Of a stretch of DNA of 64,000 bases, positions 47,637-58,229 are shown piece after piece. Each line of letters opens with the position of its first letter. Within the stretch, counting starts at the first letter, position 1. The notes beneath the pieces were generated by a model that worked only from the letters and a program-made list of their open reading frames with translations, made no database searches and was not told the DNA's origin. The DNA is from Diatrype stigma (lineage: Eukaryota; Ascomycota; Sordariomycetes; Xylariales; Diatrypaceae). A program made the position numbers and the translations under genes. The stretch lies in NCBI GenBank assembly GCA_022225965.2, contig JAKJXP020000064.1, forward strand, positions 62,001 to 126,000, given 5' to 3'.

Positions 47637-49677
47637 ATGGTGCTACGAAAGCATGAACTAGAGGCTAAGCTGAAAGATGACATCGAACTCGTGAGGAGCG
47701 GGGTGCTCCGTGATGACAACCCTCTAGACCTGAGTGAGGAGTTCAATGAGTTGCTAGGGGCTTGTCGGCATGGGAATCTGAAGAGAGTGCAGGAGCTCAT
47801 CTCTGCGGGGGTCAACTTGAACGGCAAAGACCGATTCGATTATACGCCATTGATATTAGTGAGTATGAAAAGAAACATTCGATTCGATCGTGGGGAAAGC
47901 CCATGATATTCAACGAACGAATAGGGAGCTCACTAAATCTCAGGCAAGCTTGTGTGGGCATTATGAGCTAGTGGAGTTGCTGCTAGAGTCAGGGGCATTA
48001 GCAGAGCGCGATACCTTTCAGGGGGAACGATGCATCTACAATGCTCTGAACGACAAGATCAGGAATCTTCTTCTGAAGTATGACTACTCAAAGTCTACAG
48101 ATCCGCTACAACCATGGGCAGCACATATCACGTCCTTGCTTACCAAACAGGTGCCAAAGACTTCAGATATCGTGCTGCATGAGGCCTCTGAGTCTTCTGA
48201 GTCCTTCGAACTTCATAAGTTCCTGCTCTCAACCCGTTCCCCATACTTCCACAAGAAACTCACAGAGGCTCCTGGGACGACCACCTGGAAGCTACCCCCG
48301 TCAATACCTACTGAGGCCTGCCGTCTTGTACTCCGGTATTTGTACTTGGGCGACATTCCGCGGGATATTGTTGATCCACGCAGCTTCAGTACCGAGGAGC
48401 AGATCCTAACCGGCGTTGATAAGATCAGCAAACAGTTGGAGATCGAAAAGCTCTGGGAAGCCATCCTCTCCGGGAACGATCGACGCTTGGCACGGCAGAG
48501 ACACCAAGATGAAGTGAACCGGGCCCAGAAGCAAATGGAGGGCTTCTTCCGGGACAAGGTCCTTGGCCACAAGATGTTGGTTGATACCTCCAAAGTAGCC
48601 GAAGTCAAATGGCCTCATGATAATGCCATATTTGCCGACTGTCTGTTAAGAGCGGATGAGCCGGGGGTGGATGAGGAGACAGAAGATACAGAACATCGTC
48701 AAGCATCCAACGGTATACCTATTGGACCTGATGCCAAGTCACAGGAGCAGAAAGGTGTCAAGAAGGCGAGGTCCATCTTGTACCCGGTACACAAGGCGAT
48801 GCTCATTCGCAGCCCCTACTTCGAGACCATGTTCTCAAGTAGCTTCCGCGAGGCCCAACAGTCGGATCATCTCCATGTCGTCAAAGTCGACTGTCTACCC
48901 GAAGTGCTCGAGATCGTTCTTGCCTTCCTTTACACAGAGAAGGTCGAGTGCCCGCTCGAGTATGGCCTTGACTTGCTCTATGTATCAGACATGCTATTTC
49001 TCGACAAGCTCAAGACGAAAGCCGCCGTCGCCATCAGCACCTTGGGCAGTGGCGATAACAACATCCTGATAGACCGGACCCACACTCAAGACGGCAAGGA
49101 GGCCGAGGTAGAGGTCGAACCTATCAACGTCTACGACGTCATTCATGCGGCTTGGGACTTACGTGTTCAGCGGCTGGAAAACTTCGCCGCTCGCTACCTA
49201 GCGTACAGGCTGGAGGATTATATCGACGAAGAGGAGTTCGCCGGGCTTATCCAGGAGAGTGCCGCAAGGCTCAAAACCCGAGAGGAAACGGACACCATCG
49301 AACTGTTGGACGATATCCGGTACTATCTGTCCGAGCGGTTCCGGCTGCGGTTCGAGGATGCCGGTCTCGACGAGATGCTAGACGAGGATGGGGAGATCAA
49401 TGCGGAGGCGGTAGAGGCTCTCAACTTGCATTCGGCAAGCGGAGCCCTGGCTCCTTCGGTCGACGTTGGCGGCCAAGATGACCTCCGAGATCTTGCACAG
49501 TTCGAGGACGGTGCTGCGAAAACAGCACAGCCAGAGGGTCTGGAGAAACGAGAGGGCATCATGCGGACCTTGGACGGCAAGGTTGCTGAAGACGAGTTTG
49601 CATCAGACGCCATAAACTACCAGATCCTCCTAGAGAAGATCGACAACATGTTAGACAAGCTCAAGTTAGATGCATAG
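47637..49677 (+). CDS. ankyrin-repeat and double BTB/POZ domain protein
   Basis: Two exons join in phase 0, 47637-47858 and 47944-49677, giving 651 residues. Residues about 38-110 hold two ankyrin repeats (LLGACRHGNLKRVQELISAG and CGHYELVELLLESGA) that span the intron. A first BTB domain follows near residues 130-220 (SDIVLHEASE, FELHKFLLSTRSPYFHKKL, ACRLVLRYLYLGDIP). After a mostly helical linker a second BTB begins near 330 (NAIFADCLLRADEP, HKAMLIRSPYFETMFSSSF, LEIVLAFLYTEKVECP) and is followed by a BACK-like helical region. The layout is that of human ABTB1 and its fungal relatives. In other eukaryotes these can act as Cullin-3 adaptors, which is inference here. The first in-frame ATG is at 47637; the frame upstream lacks an ATG. 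Confidence 0.88.
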
Positions 49678-50139
49678 AAGCTTATGACATTAGATCCGTA
49701 GACATATCTGTTATCGAAGCTGCTCCATCCGCTTAAATTCCGTTCATTCTATTCTTATAGGAAGCCTGCGGTCGAATCTATACCTAGAGCGACGATGATC
49801 AAGTTGGGCGTTACATTATGATACCGACCTCATTTGTTCGGATACTAACGTTTACTGACCCAACATAGACTCCTCGAGCATAGAACTACCGGCCGTCTCG
49901 CTCGAAGGCACTTATAAAACTTGCTCTCTAGGTGCCTTGGCCAGCCATATCTTAGCGTTCTTTATATCCTCTCGACTCCTATCTCGGCCGGGAACTAGTT
50001 ATCCACAGTTGGTCCATCCAACATAATGAACGGGGCACCCTACTTCTCAGCGGACTACCGGTATACATCACTTGCAGCACAAAACTCCAAAACCAAGAAA
50101 CCTCCATACACTGCTAGATTTGCACCGCCCTTTCGAAGT
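49678..50139. other. convergent 3' flanks
   Basis: Short region between the ankyrin/BTB and hemerythrin-like genes. No gene was seen. Confidence 0.5.
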
Positions 50140-51064
50140 TCACTCTGGGCCGAAGGCCAAAGGTCGCGGCTGACCCCACCAATCGCACGGGTTGAACCTC
50201 CAGGCGCCGTTGCGGGCGGCGAAGACGTACTTAACAAGGTAAGGCAGCACGGCCGGTAGCGGCGGGAATTCAGTGCCACCCTCATAGGTCTTATCGGCAC
50301 ACCCAAGCACGAAAGGAAACACATCGTACTATTAGGCTCGGTTAGATCTACAAGGTCATATGGACGACAGAGGGCAAAGGGGGGGGGGGGGGGTTAAAGA
50401 CTCACCAGCATTCCGAGACTCCCCGCCCGCTTCGCGACTGCCTCAGCCTGCTCCCAGGTCTCTCTCAACCCAGCACTTCCCAGGTTGTCCATCTGCAAGA
50501 ACTGGTCGATTTCCGCGTACAGGTGATCGGTCAGGTCCTTGCTGAACGAGTCTATGATGGCCTTCATGCCGCCCTCCCCTGCCCACCGGTAGTGTTCCGG
50601 TTCCGTGGTGGACGCGTACGCCAGCAGTTGCTCCAGCCCGGCGTGGAACAGCCCGTGCTGGTGGCAGGCTTCGTTCATGAGGTCGGGGTTGCCGCTGAAC
50701 TTGTTCAGCGCCGGGAACATGGTGGATTCCTCCACCGAGTGGTGGTGGTCGATCACCTTGGTCCACGACTGCACGTAGGCCAGGAGGTCTGCCACGTCTT
50801 GGGCGTTGTAGTTCTGATCCGCTGAGTCCCGCACGTGCGGTGCCTGCTGGATGATCGCGTTCAGCCCTCGTATGATGATGTTGTGTGCGTGTGCCATCTC
50901 AGACGCGCAGTAGACGGAGGCATGGGAATCCTGAAGAAATGGTCAGTCAACTATTTGATATCATGGGAGTCGTGCGCGGGACCCACGTCTAGACGCTTTG
51001 ATGGCGTTGCTATCAGCTTGAAGGGCTCGTCTGCCCATGGGGCATTAGACGGTTTCGTAGTCAT
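50140..51064 (-). CDS. hemerythrin-like (HHE cation-binding) domain protein
   Basis: Three minus-strand exons join in phase 0: 51064-50987, 50930-50406 and 50328-50140, giving 263 residues. The start reads MTTKPSNAPWADEPFKLIAT, which continues via a GTGGGT donor into ASEMAHAHN. The four-helix metal-binding domain is visible through its His/Glu motifs: HAHNIIIRGLN, VDHHHSVEESTMFPALN, CHQHGLFHAGLEQLL and LTDHLYAEIDQF. These histidines and glutamates are expected to hold a di-iron (or other metal) centre. The third exon encodes an ordered C-terminal part (YVFAARNGAWRFNPCDWWG) that is common to fungal HHE proteins. Oxygen, NO or metal sensing and storage roles are known for the family in general; the specific job is unknown. 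A 15-nt G-run sits in the second intron (50379-50393), an assembly-sensitive place. Confidence 0.87.
50379..50393 (+). repeat. 15-nt poly(G) run
   Basis: A homopolymer within intron 2 of the hemerythrin-like gene. Confidence 0.95.
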
Positions 51065-52394
51065 GGTTCACAAATGGTATTGTATGCCTGGACTCTGGTA
51101 GACAGAACGGGCTAGGTATTGTATTTATCAAGTACTATGCTTCTACCAATATATTTATACTAGGCATAAGAAACGATATAGTCGGAACTTCCGTGCGGAA
51201 GGTTAGGAGAGTACCAAGGTAGTAGTGCTCTCGCGTGTCTCGTGTTTTATAACCAAACTACCGAATTATAAGTTAGCAAGTTACGGTGGTAGAACACCAT
51301 TCATTACCCTACCCCAGCAATCCCTAGTATCGGGTTCCCTGACCGGGGATCCCTAAGCAGGTATAAGGTAGAGCTCATTGGTGACTTAGACTATATATAA
51401 CTAGGCTGCTATTCTCGAAATCCTTTGGAAGCGAAGCTCCACCAATTGGAGGCCAAAAACAAGCCCTTTTGCATAGCTTGTTATGCCTTTACACCTGCAG
51501 TTGGCTGGTAAACTGCGTGGAACAGGGCGGGCGTTCAGGCCTATCTCGCGGTGAGCCGCAGTTGGTGCTGTGCCGCAACCGCGCCGTAGCTAACCATAAG
51601 GACTATCGTCTAACTAAGAACCATGGCTGTCAAGGGCTGTATTGAGTAGTAAAATATCACGTACTTTCGTATACATGGGAGTCATGGTAGTAGCAGCGCC
51701 ACAATCCACCTAGCCCCGTGGTATATCTATCCCCCCCCCCCCTATTATGTTCTTACATAAGCTGCGGGTAGTTACGGATGTAGGTATGTTTGCGTAGCAC
51801 ACCATCTACCTAAGTAGCTAGAATGAGCCAATGGTAACTGACGATGGGCATCTTGAACCGGCGCTACGATGCCGTGCCAGCAGGCCAGTAAAGCTAGTTC
51901 CAAGGAACCCCGCCTTGAAAATTATAGTCGGAAGACGAGGGGTAGGTACGCCTAGGTTAGGTAGGGCTACCTACTTACAAGATATTTTCAAGCTCTCTGA
52001 ATACCCTCGTCCGTCTACCTCAGCGTCCGTCAATCTCAGCACCATCCGCTTTCAACTGCTGGAAGCGTGGGAGGAGAGGCTTTTGTTACGATGGCCCTTT
52101 GTTTTGTACACTCCACTTGAAACCGCAGTCATTGAGTTGAGATACGAACGGTCGTATTTGTGCGACAAGACCTACCTCAGTATCAACTGCGATATCAACT
52201 GCGATATCAACTGCGACCTAAGAGTTGGTGGCATAAGCCATAGCTACTACCTAGTGGGGTGATCCAGACGGGATATACTCTTGAAGCTCGTGCGAAGAGA
52301 CAGTTACATAGTCGATCCCCCACCCCCACACCATTCTTATCGCATCTGTTTGCTGTTTGCAGATACGTAGGTAGTTGCCCTCAGATCCTCCGCA
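51065..52394. promoter_or_regulatory. divergent promoter region of HHE protein and D-arabinono-lactone oxidase
   Basis: No gene was recognised in this 1.3 kb. It contains a poly(C) run (51731-51742) and a 12-bp tandem repeat (GATATCAACTGC, about 52189-52217), with TAGGTA motifs near 51940-51975. A possible 5' leader intron of the oxidase gene, ending TTTGCAG near 52361, was considered. Confidence 0.4.
52189..52217 (+). repeat. 12-bp tandem repeat
   Basis: Almost three copies of GATATCAACTGC upstream of the lactone oxidase gene. Confidence 0.85.
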
Positions 52395-54143
52395 ATGGAT
52401 CCTGTTGTCGCCACCGAGCTTGCGAAATGCGACGATGCCATCCCGTTCCGCGCGAAGACGCATTACACGCATAGCACGTGGGCCAAGACCTTCCTGTCGC
52501 GGCCGGAGCTTTTCCTGCTGCCGGAGTCGCTCCCGGAGATAGAGAAGATTGTCAAGCTCGCCGGCAGATGCCGCCGCCGCATCACCACCACCGGCTCCGG
52601 CCACTCGCCTAGCTCGCTGACCTGCACATCGTCCTGGCTGGTGAATCTCGACCGCTACAACCGCGTGCTGGACGTCGACACGGACACGGGCCTGATCGTG
52701 GTGCAGTCGGGCATCCGCCTCTACCAGCTGTCCGAGGAGCTCGACAGGCACGGCCTCGCGATGCCGAACCTGGGCAGCATCAACGAGCAGTCCGTCGCGG
52801 GGGCCATCTCCACCGGCACGCACGGCTCCAGCCTCTGGCACGGCATCCTGTCCGAGAGCATCCCGTCCCTGCGGATCACGGTGGCGGACGGCACCACGAA
52901 GTCGTGCTCGTCGGAGGAGAACCCCGAGCTGTTCCGCGCCGCGCTCCTCTCCCTCGGCGCGCTGGGCATCATCAGCGAGATCACCTTCCAGGCCGTCCCC
53001 GCCTTCACGCTGCGGTGGAAGCAGGTCATCGACGCCGACGCCAAGATGCTCAGCCGCTGGGACGACGACCTCTGGACGCACGCCGAGTTCGTCCGGGTCT
53101 GGTGGTTCCCCTACACCCGCCGCGCCGTGACCTGGTCGGCCCAGAAGACGACCGAGCCGCCCTCCGACCCGCCCGCCGCCTACTACGAGGGCGCGCTGGG
53201 CTACTACGTCTACCACAACCTGCTGTACCTCGGCCAGTGGTTCCCGCGCATCCTGCCCTGGGTCGAGTGGTTCACCTTCGGCCTGCAGTACGGGTTCGCC
53301 AACGGCGCGACGGCCGCGGCGGTCCAGCCCAGCCGCGAGGCCCTGCTGATGAACTGCCTGTACTCGCAGTTCGTCAACGAGTGGGCCGTGCCGCTGCACC
53401 GGGGCCCGGAGGCGCTGCGGCGCCTCGGCAGCTGGCTCAACCGCCTGGGGCCGTCGGACCCGGGCTACGTGGCGCACGGGATCCCGTTCTCGGCCGAGGG
53501 CCTGTACGTGCACGCGCCGGTCGAGGTGCGGGTGTCGGACGCGTCGGCGCTGCGCAGCACGCCGACGCTGGCGCCGCCGCCGCGCGCCTACCTGGACCCC
53601 ACGGTCGAGGACGGGCCGACGCTGTACCTCAACGCGACGCTGTACCGGCCCTACCACACGGACCCGGCGTGCCGCGCCCGCTACTACGAGGCCTTCGAGT
53701 GGCTGATGCGCGAGCTCGGCGGCCGCCCCCACTGGGCCAAGAACTTCGAGACCGACGGCCCCGCCATCGAGCGCATGTACGGCCCGGACCTCGAGGCCTG
53801 GCGAAGCGTCCGCGCCCAGGCCGACCCCGACGGCATGTTCGTCGGCCCCTGGCACCGCCGCCACGTGCTGGGCCAGGACGGCCCGATCCTGCCCCTGGAG
53901 GAGGTCGAGGTCAAGCGCGCCAGGCTCTCCTCCTTGTTCTCGGGGGGAGGCGTCCTGGTCAACAGCGACTACGACCCCATTCCTGACCCCCCGCTCGGCA
54001 GTATCGGCAGCTTCTTCGCTCGCCTGAGGGGAAAGCTGGGGTGGGGCGGCCATGCAGCAGCAGCTGCTGCTGCTGCACCAGCTGCTACTACTACAACTAC
54101 AGCTACAAGTGATAGGGATGAGAAAGGCCATGTCGGCGCTTGA
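52395..54143 (+). CDS. ALO1: D-arabinono-1,4-lactone oxidase
   Basis: This mitochondrial-membrane-associated flavoenzyme makes D-erythroascorbic acid, the fungal vitamin C analogue, from D-arabinono-1,4-lactone with production of hydrogen peroxide. A single exon gives 582 residues. An N-terminal FAD-binding domain of the vanillyl-alcohol oxidase type is clear: TGSGHSPSSL near residue 67-76 contains the histidine that carries FAD in yeast Alo1, followed by VNLDRYNRVLDVD, GLIVVQSGIRLYQL and SVAGAISTGTHGSS. The C-terminal ALO domain contains WWFPYTRR, the VHAPVEVRV motif, and GGRPHWAKNF. The final family motif ADPDGMFVG is present. A further tail of about 75 residues (low-complexity Ala/Thr repeats, ending DRDEKGHVGA) is not part of the catalytic family. 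The gene is very GC-rich in third positions. An antisense frame of 626 codons is an artefact. Confidence 0.92.
   Translation: MDPVVATELAKCDDAIPFRAKTHYTHSTWAKTFLSRPELFLLPESLPEIEKIVKLAGRCRRRITTTGSGHSPSSLTCTSSWLVNLDRYNRVLDVDTDTGLIVVQSGIRLYQLSEELDRHGLAMPNLGSINEQSVAGAISTGTHGSSLWHGILSESIPSLRITVADGTTKSCSSEENPELFRAALLSLGALGIISEITFQAVPAFTLRWKQVIDADAKMLSRWDDDLWTHAEFVRVWWFPYTRRAVTWSAQKTTEPPSDPPAAYYEGALGYYVYHNLLYLGQWFPRILPWVEWFTFGLQYGFANGATAAAVQPSREALLMNCLYSQFVNEWAVPLHRGPEALRRLGSWLNRLGPSDPGYVAHGIPFSAEGLYVHAPVEVRVSDASALRSTPTLAPPPRAYLDPTVEDGPTLYLNATLYRPYHTDPACRARYYEAFEWLMRELGGRPHWAKNFETDGPAIERMYGPDLEAWRSVRAQADPDGMFVGPWHRRHVLGQDGPILPLEEVEVKRARLSSLFSGGGVLVNSDYDPIPDPPLGSIGSFFARLRGKLGWGGHAAAAAAAAPAATTTTTATSDRDEKGHVGA
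54055..54110 (+). repeat. GCAGCT/ACTACAACTACA coding microsatellite
   Basis: Trinucleotide-rich sequence encoding the poly-Ala and poly-Thr tracts in the C-terminal tail of the lactone oxidase. Confidence 0.7.
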
Positions 54144-55804
54144 TTGATCTACATTATCGGCAAGACCCGGCCCTTGGTGGAATCGGCGTGGGATCGGCGG
54201 AACTGATGTAGAGAGGCCGATCTCCCGACTACAACGCTGTTGTTAGTAGTATCTCATATTTCTGGGTCATGGCGTTTGATACCAAGTGCATTATTTTAGT
54301 TCTTCAATTCCTATCTATCACTACATACGCAAATAGGTACATCGTACCTCCGTGCAACTGTGCATGTGCAGTCCTACGAATGAATCAACGAGATAGATGG
54401 TGAGGCTCCCTGAAGGCCCTTTCACCCTAGAGTACCTGAAAGAAAGAAAGAAAGACGCCGCACATCGAAAGTGCAATATGTCTTGATAACCTTGTGATCT
54501 TCATTTACATGGGGTGTAGCTGGCGGAATACATGTGGTATATATTGGATTCTTGAGGGATTCTTTCTTCATCCTTCTTCTTGTTACTGCCTCGCACGTCA
54601 TAACCGCGTTGATCACATGCCACATAGATAGAAGTTTAAAAAGAGTGGCACAGTGTATCGCCATGCCGGAGCATGATGTAGACAGGCACCTATACGTTAG
54701 GGGGAGAAAATATGTCCCAGGCGGCGGGAACACCATACCACAAGTGTAACTACGGGTGCCGATAAGCAAGCCATCGCGAATTTCTAGATTCCTACCTAGT
54801 TACATATGTATTTTCGACTCGGACGTTTGATTCTACAAGTTCGTATACTTGGCGCCAAGATATTCCTCCCATTTGTTACGGCGATAACAACACTCGCTTC
54901 TTCTGATTGCGCGGGCTCACCGCCATGTTCACTATTCCTACCAATCAGGAAAGCTCTTGTTACAAGACCTTGCAATGGATAACTCGGCGCCAAGAATACG
55001 AACTTGGACGGATAAGGCGGACGAAGGAAGTGGATTACCAGTAGGGAAAATAAAATCCCTGTGAAGGATGAGGTGACCAGCCACCAATAAGAGGGACCTC
55101 GAGACGGTCTAGTGGGTTCCAGGCTCAGGTATCCACCGGATACGACTGTTGGAAACGGGTATGCGCCCCTTTTTTCTATAATTTTAGAGCCGCGTAATTC
55201 TCATTTGGGTGAAAGAGACAGAGAAGGCTGGAAGAACGCATCAGACATTTCCCTTGTCTCAATGCGATATATCAACTTTGCCTGTGTTGGTTGTCACTTC
55301 TATGAACCAGGCAACCTTGAAGTTCCGACTTACAATTGACCCGGGTGCTGAGGCCCGGCAGCACTCCCGGTTCATGACCTGCTAGCAACTGGGTCTTTTG
55401 TTAGTCCCATCGAAAAAACTCCGCTCACGCACCACGCCACGATGACACGATCCATCTGTGCTCGATAAGAAACTCACCATGCGGGTCGCATCCCTCTAGG
55501 TACCTGGGTGGACGGGCTTGGTGACCGTAAGGCTGATTGATGCTCATAGGAATCAGGATGAGAGAAAAGTGGAATTGGTAGTCAACTAGTTACGGGTCTA
55601 TTATCTTACTTCACTCGGGACCTACCACCGGCATTCGGCCACGGGTTGATTCCAGCAGTGCTGCCGCCCAACCCGGCGGGCGGTTATGAAAGGCACCATG
55701 TCTCCTTCCTCGCAGCAGTCCCCGAGTTGCAGACTTGTTGTTGTTGTCCGTACTACTTTCAGTATCATCTTGATGACCTTGACAACCTTGACTCGCCCTC
55801 AACC
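54144..55804. other. intergenic
   Basis: It runs from the 3' flank of the lactone oxidase to the promoter of the MFS transporter. The frame continues open upstream of the MFS ATG but has no ATG of its own. A GAAA run lies at 54437-54453. Confidence 0.45.
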
Positions 55805-57202
55805 ATGGCTAGGATAGAAGGGATACTCACAGAGCCAGAGCCAGACTCGGTAGCGGGGACGGGCACGTCCACCCCGATCGAAACGAAGGAAGTTGTCATC
55901 TCCGACTCTGACAAGTATGATGTTCCCGCAACCGCAACTGCACCACTTCCTCCTCCCCCGGACGGCGGCCTTGCGGCTTGGACCCAGGTGATGGGCAGCT
56001 GGTGCGTACTCTTCTGCACCTTCGGCATCGTTAACACGTTCGGAGTGTACCAGGCCTACTACGAGCGAACGCTAGCCGGCGTTACCTCGAGCGACATCTC
56101 CTGGGTCGGGTCAATCCAGGGCGCGCTTCTGCTGTGCGGCGGGCTGATCTCCGGCCCCCTGTTCGACGCCGGCTACTTCCGCCACCTGCTGTACAGCGGC
56201 CTACTCCTGATCATCCTCGGCCAGTTCCTGACGTCGCTCTGCACGCAATTCTGGCAGGTGGTCCTGGCCCAGGGCGTCTGCATTGGCGTGGGCTGCGGAC
56301 TCGTCTTCGGGCCCTGCACAGCTATCATCGCGCAGTACTTCACCACGCGCCGCGCCCTGGCCTCCGGCGTGACGTCCATGGGCTCCCCCATCGCCGGCAT
56401 CGTGCTACCCATCGTCTTCAGCAGCCTCGAGCCCCGGATCGGCGCCCCCTGGGCCACGCGTGCCATCGCCTTCATACTGCTCGGCGTGTCGGCCGTCCCG
56501 CTCGCCTTCCTGCGCACGCGGGTGCCGCCGGCGAAGCACCACCGCAGGATCGTCGATCCGACTGCTTTCCGCGACCTGCCGTTCCTGACCTTCACGGCCG
56601 GAGGCTTCTTCGCCTTCATTGCCCTATACATCCCATTCTTCTACATCGAGCTGTTCACGGCCGAACACCGTTTGGCACCCGCGGGCTTCCCACCCTCGTA
56701 CATGGTCACGCTCATGAACGCGGGCAGCGTGGTGGGGCGGCTCCTCCCGCCCTACATTGCCGATAAGACGCGGCAGCCGGCGCTGATCATGGCGTCGAGC
56801 GCGCTGCTGAGTGCGATACTCGCGTTCGCCTGGCTCGGCATCCGCCACAGCTTCGCCGGCGTCGCTGCCTTCGCCGTCATCTACGGCGCCGTCTCCGGCG
56901 GAGTCGTCAGCATGCAGTCCGCTGGCACCTTCAGCCTGACCCGCGACATGTCCAAGGTCGGCACGCGCCTCGGCATGACCTGCTTTGCCGCCGGTATCGC
57001 GCTGCTGATCGGCACCCCCATCGCCGGCGTTATCCTCGGCAGCGGCAAGGGTGGCATGCAGTGGAACGGCGTGATTGGCTTCTCCGCCGACCTGCTGCTA
57101 GTCGGGACGGTCTTCCTGTTCGCTACTGTGTGGTTCATCTGGAAAGAGAATAGAGAGGCGAGAGCGAATAATAACCAGCAGAACGGGGGCCTAGTCGAGT
57201 AG
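55805..57202 (+). CDS. MFS transporter, monocarboxylate permease-like (Mch family)
   Basis: A single exon of 465 residues. After a 50-residue acidic cytosolic N-terminus comes the conserved signature of the fungal monocarboxylate transporter-like family (PPPPDGGLAAWTQVMGSW), then 12 hydrophobic segments. TM2 onward includes ISWVGSIQGALLLCGGLISGP. The loop GYFRHLLYSG replaces the MFS motif A loop, and FGPCTAIIAQYFTTRRALASG is the family's YF..RR.LA.G motif before TM5. After the central loop (PPAKHHRRIVDPTAF) the second half starts at LPFLTFTAGGFF and includes GSVVGRLLPPYIADK. The C-terminus is short. The substrate cannot be predicted from sequence: yeast Mch paralogues do not transport monocarboxylates, with Mch5 taking up riboflavin. 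The ATG at 55805 has a good context (ACCATGG); the upstream in-frame stretch starts without an ATG. Confidence 0.85.
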   Translation: MARIEGILTEPEPDSVAGTGTSTPIETKEVVISDSDKYDVPATATAPLPPPPDGGLAAWTQVMGSWCVLFCTFGIVNTFGVYQAYYERTLAGVTSSDISWVGSIQGALLLCGGLISGPLFDAGYFRHLLYSGLLLIILGQFLTSLCTQFWQVVLAQGVCIGVGCGLVFGPCTAIIAQYFTTRRALASGVTSMGSPIAGIVLPIVFSSLEPRIGAPWATRAIAFILLGVSAVPLAFLRTRVPPAKHHRRIVDPTAFRDLPFLTFTAGGFFAFIALYIPFFYIELFTAEHRLAPAGFPPSYMVTLMNAGSVVGRLLPPYIADKTRQPALIMASSALLSAILAFAWLGIRHSFAGVAAFAVIYGAVSGGVVSMQSAGTFSLTRDMSKVGTRLGMTCFAAGIALLIGTPIAGVILGSGKGGMQWNGVIGFSADLLLVGTVFLFATVWFIWKENREARANNNQQNGGLVE

Positions 57203-58229
57203 ATTGATGTGGAAGGCTTGGGAGGCGTGATTATAGTATCTGGGTCTTTTGGGCAGCATTTCATAGCACCGGCGTTTGGATTAGATACCTATTAGATTAG
57301 TACCTAGAGATCACGACGTTTATACATAACATGAGTAAATGTAAGAATATGAATAATTCTGAAGTACCTGTCTTTTTCTGCGGACAATCAGGCGCTCCAT
57401 TGTACTTGTCCATGGACTCAGTCCCTGGCAGTCAGGGCTAGGAGAGCTTCGCGCTTGATAGGTGACGTTGGGGGTCGCCCGTCTCGTTCGTCGAATGCGG
57501 TGCCAAATCATGTCGGTAGCGCAATCCTCACAATGGGAACATTATCGTCGAACATCAGAGGGATCACGAAACCTAGGTAGGTAAGCTAGAAGATTGAGGG
57601 GATAACTGGGTTTGAGCAAATCCCAGAGAAGAACCGCCAAGAAAGTCGATGTCAGTTTGGTTCCCATTCTTGCTAACGCTGGTTGTTGTTCAGTTCGCGG
57701 GCAGTACCTACCTCGGTACCTCCCTCGAAGCCTTTAAGTGTGTTCAAGGTTGTATAGACTTTCGCTTGACGTTTCACGAAGTGCGGCTGGTCTGAATTTA
57801 TGGGTAGGTAGTTACTGCCTATATGGATGTATCCCCTAGGCATTTAACTGGCTCAAATCAGCGCTGATTGCCTCGTTTATGCAGGTCTTACACCCGCGTG
57901 CAACCTGGAACCTTGAACTCCAACAGGTTCCAGTGGACCAGTGGTTTGCTGATAGCAGTGGCGTGGTGGTTCCTTCCGATCTAACATGTGGTACAAGTCA
58001 CAGAAGTGAAGTAAGGGAGTACATAAGGTAACTACACCCCACACGGTTTACATTTACACATAAGGCTTGAACCTCTTGCGAACGCTCTCGAGTTCGTTCC
58101 TCTCTTCATTGTCGAAGGCCACTCGAAAGAAACCCGTCCTGCCCGTCCTCGTGTTTGACCGGTTCTAATCACTTATTTCAACCCCTAAGACCATACAAAG
58201 CTGCACTCAGTCGCCAGACGCCAGTCGCC
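57203..58229. other. intergenic
   Basis: No gene was recognised. Palindromic ACCTAGGTAGGT-type motifs occur near 57570-57590 and again near 57700-57722. The right end is the copper transporter promoter. Confidence 0.45.

Noticed and set aside
52251..54131. 626-codon open frame antisense to the lactone oxidase gene
   Set aside because: It mirrors the GC-rich third positions of the sense gene, is His/Arg/Ala-rich and Asp/Gly-rich without a domain, and the sense strand is a clear ALO1.
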